Shown in pieces: positions 6,450 to 6,481 of a stretch of 6,481 bases of DNA. The notes below the pieces were generated by a model. That model saw only the letters and a list, made by a program, of their open reading frames with translations, did no database searches and was not told where the DNA came from. A program made the position numbers and the translations under genes. The stretch's first letter is position 1. Each line of letters opens with the position of its first letter. The stretch lies in contig PLEU01000142.1 of assembly GCA_003136515.1 (NCBI GenBank), forward strand, positions 46,141 through 52,621, in the 5' to 3' direction. Origin of the DNA: Spartobacteria bacterium. GTDB taxonomy: Bacteria; Verrucomicrobiota; Verrucomicrobiae; Chthoniobacterales; UBA6821.

Positions 6450-6481
6450 ATGTCCCTCCCTGTTGTCCTTACCATAGCCGG
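6450..6481 (+). CDS. thiD: Start of a probable hydroxymethylpyrimidine (phosphate) kinase gene, cut by the window end
   Basis: From the ATG at 6450 the last bases read MSLPVVLTIAG. The N-terminus of ThiD typically has a hydrophobic strand followed by TIAGSD, so these residues are a close match to its beginning. ThiD phosphorylates hydroxymethylpyrimidine twice in thiamine synthesis, in the cytoplasm. Pyridoxal kinase-type relatives share a similar strand, and only ten complete codons plus part of another are visible, so the call rests on a short motif. The leader is GCTTGCCCC with no Shine-Dalgarno. The preceding 93 bases after the YugP-like gene contain no other gene. Confidence 0.6.
   Translation, partial: MSLPVVLTIA

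Overview
The window looks like an ordinary chromosomal housekeeping segment from a bacterium of roughly mid-50s GC content. Eight protein genes are visible, two of them cut by the window edges. No insertion sequence, phage gene, CRISPR array, tRNA or rRNA was seen. The gene content (futalosine-type menaquinone synthesis, quinone-linked dihydroorotate dehydrogenase, an 89-residue zinc-free S14 encoded alone, a YugP-type membrane protease) and protein style suggest a PVC-group bacterium, most likely Verrucomicrobiota. That placement is from memory of protein families and has not been tested by a search.

Left part, forward strand (1-2309): the 3' end of mnmE (tRNA wobble-uridine modification), then pyrD 18 bases later (class 2 dihydroorotate dehydrogenase, pyrimidine synthesis), then after 85 pyrimidine-rich bases an mqnD-type gene (futalosine menaquinone pathway). 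PyrD class 2 passes electrons to membrane quinone and MqnD helps make menaquinone, so the pair is metabolically linked. A rho-independent-like hairpin (2414-2444) closes this unit and overlaps the end of the convergent gene.

Middle part, reverse strand (4314 down to 2442): rpsN (ribosomal protein S14), a 199-base spacer, then a CNNM/CorC-type membrane protein with paired CBS domains, possibly a magnesium transporter.

Right part, forward strand (4423-6481): divergent from rpsN, an M24-family Xaa-Pro aminopeptidase-like gene, then a YugP-like membrane zinc metallopeptidase, and at the very edge the first 10 codons of what is probably thiD.

No undescribed system stands out. The most noticeable sequence-level pattern is that none of the seven visible start codons has a good Shine-Dalgarno sequence and several follow C-rich stretches. 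Other points worth checking are the altered N-terminal motif of the MqnD-like protein, the isolated rpsN gene with a CCTCCTT stretch abutting its start, and a 43-codon open frame just before the CNNM gene.
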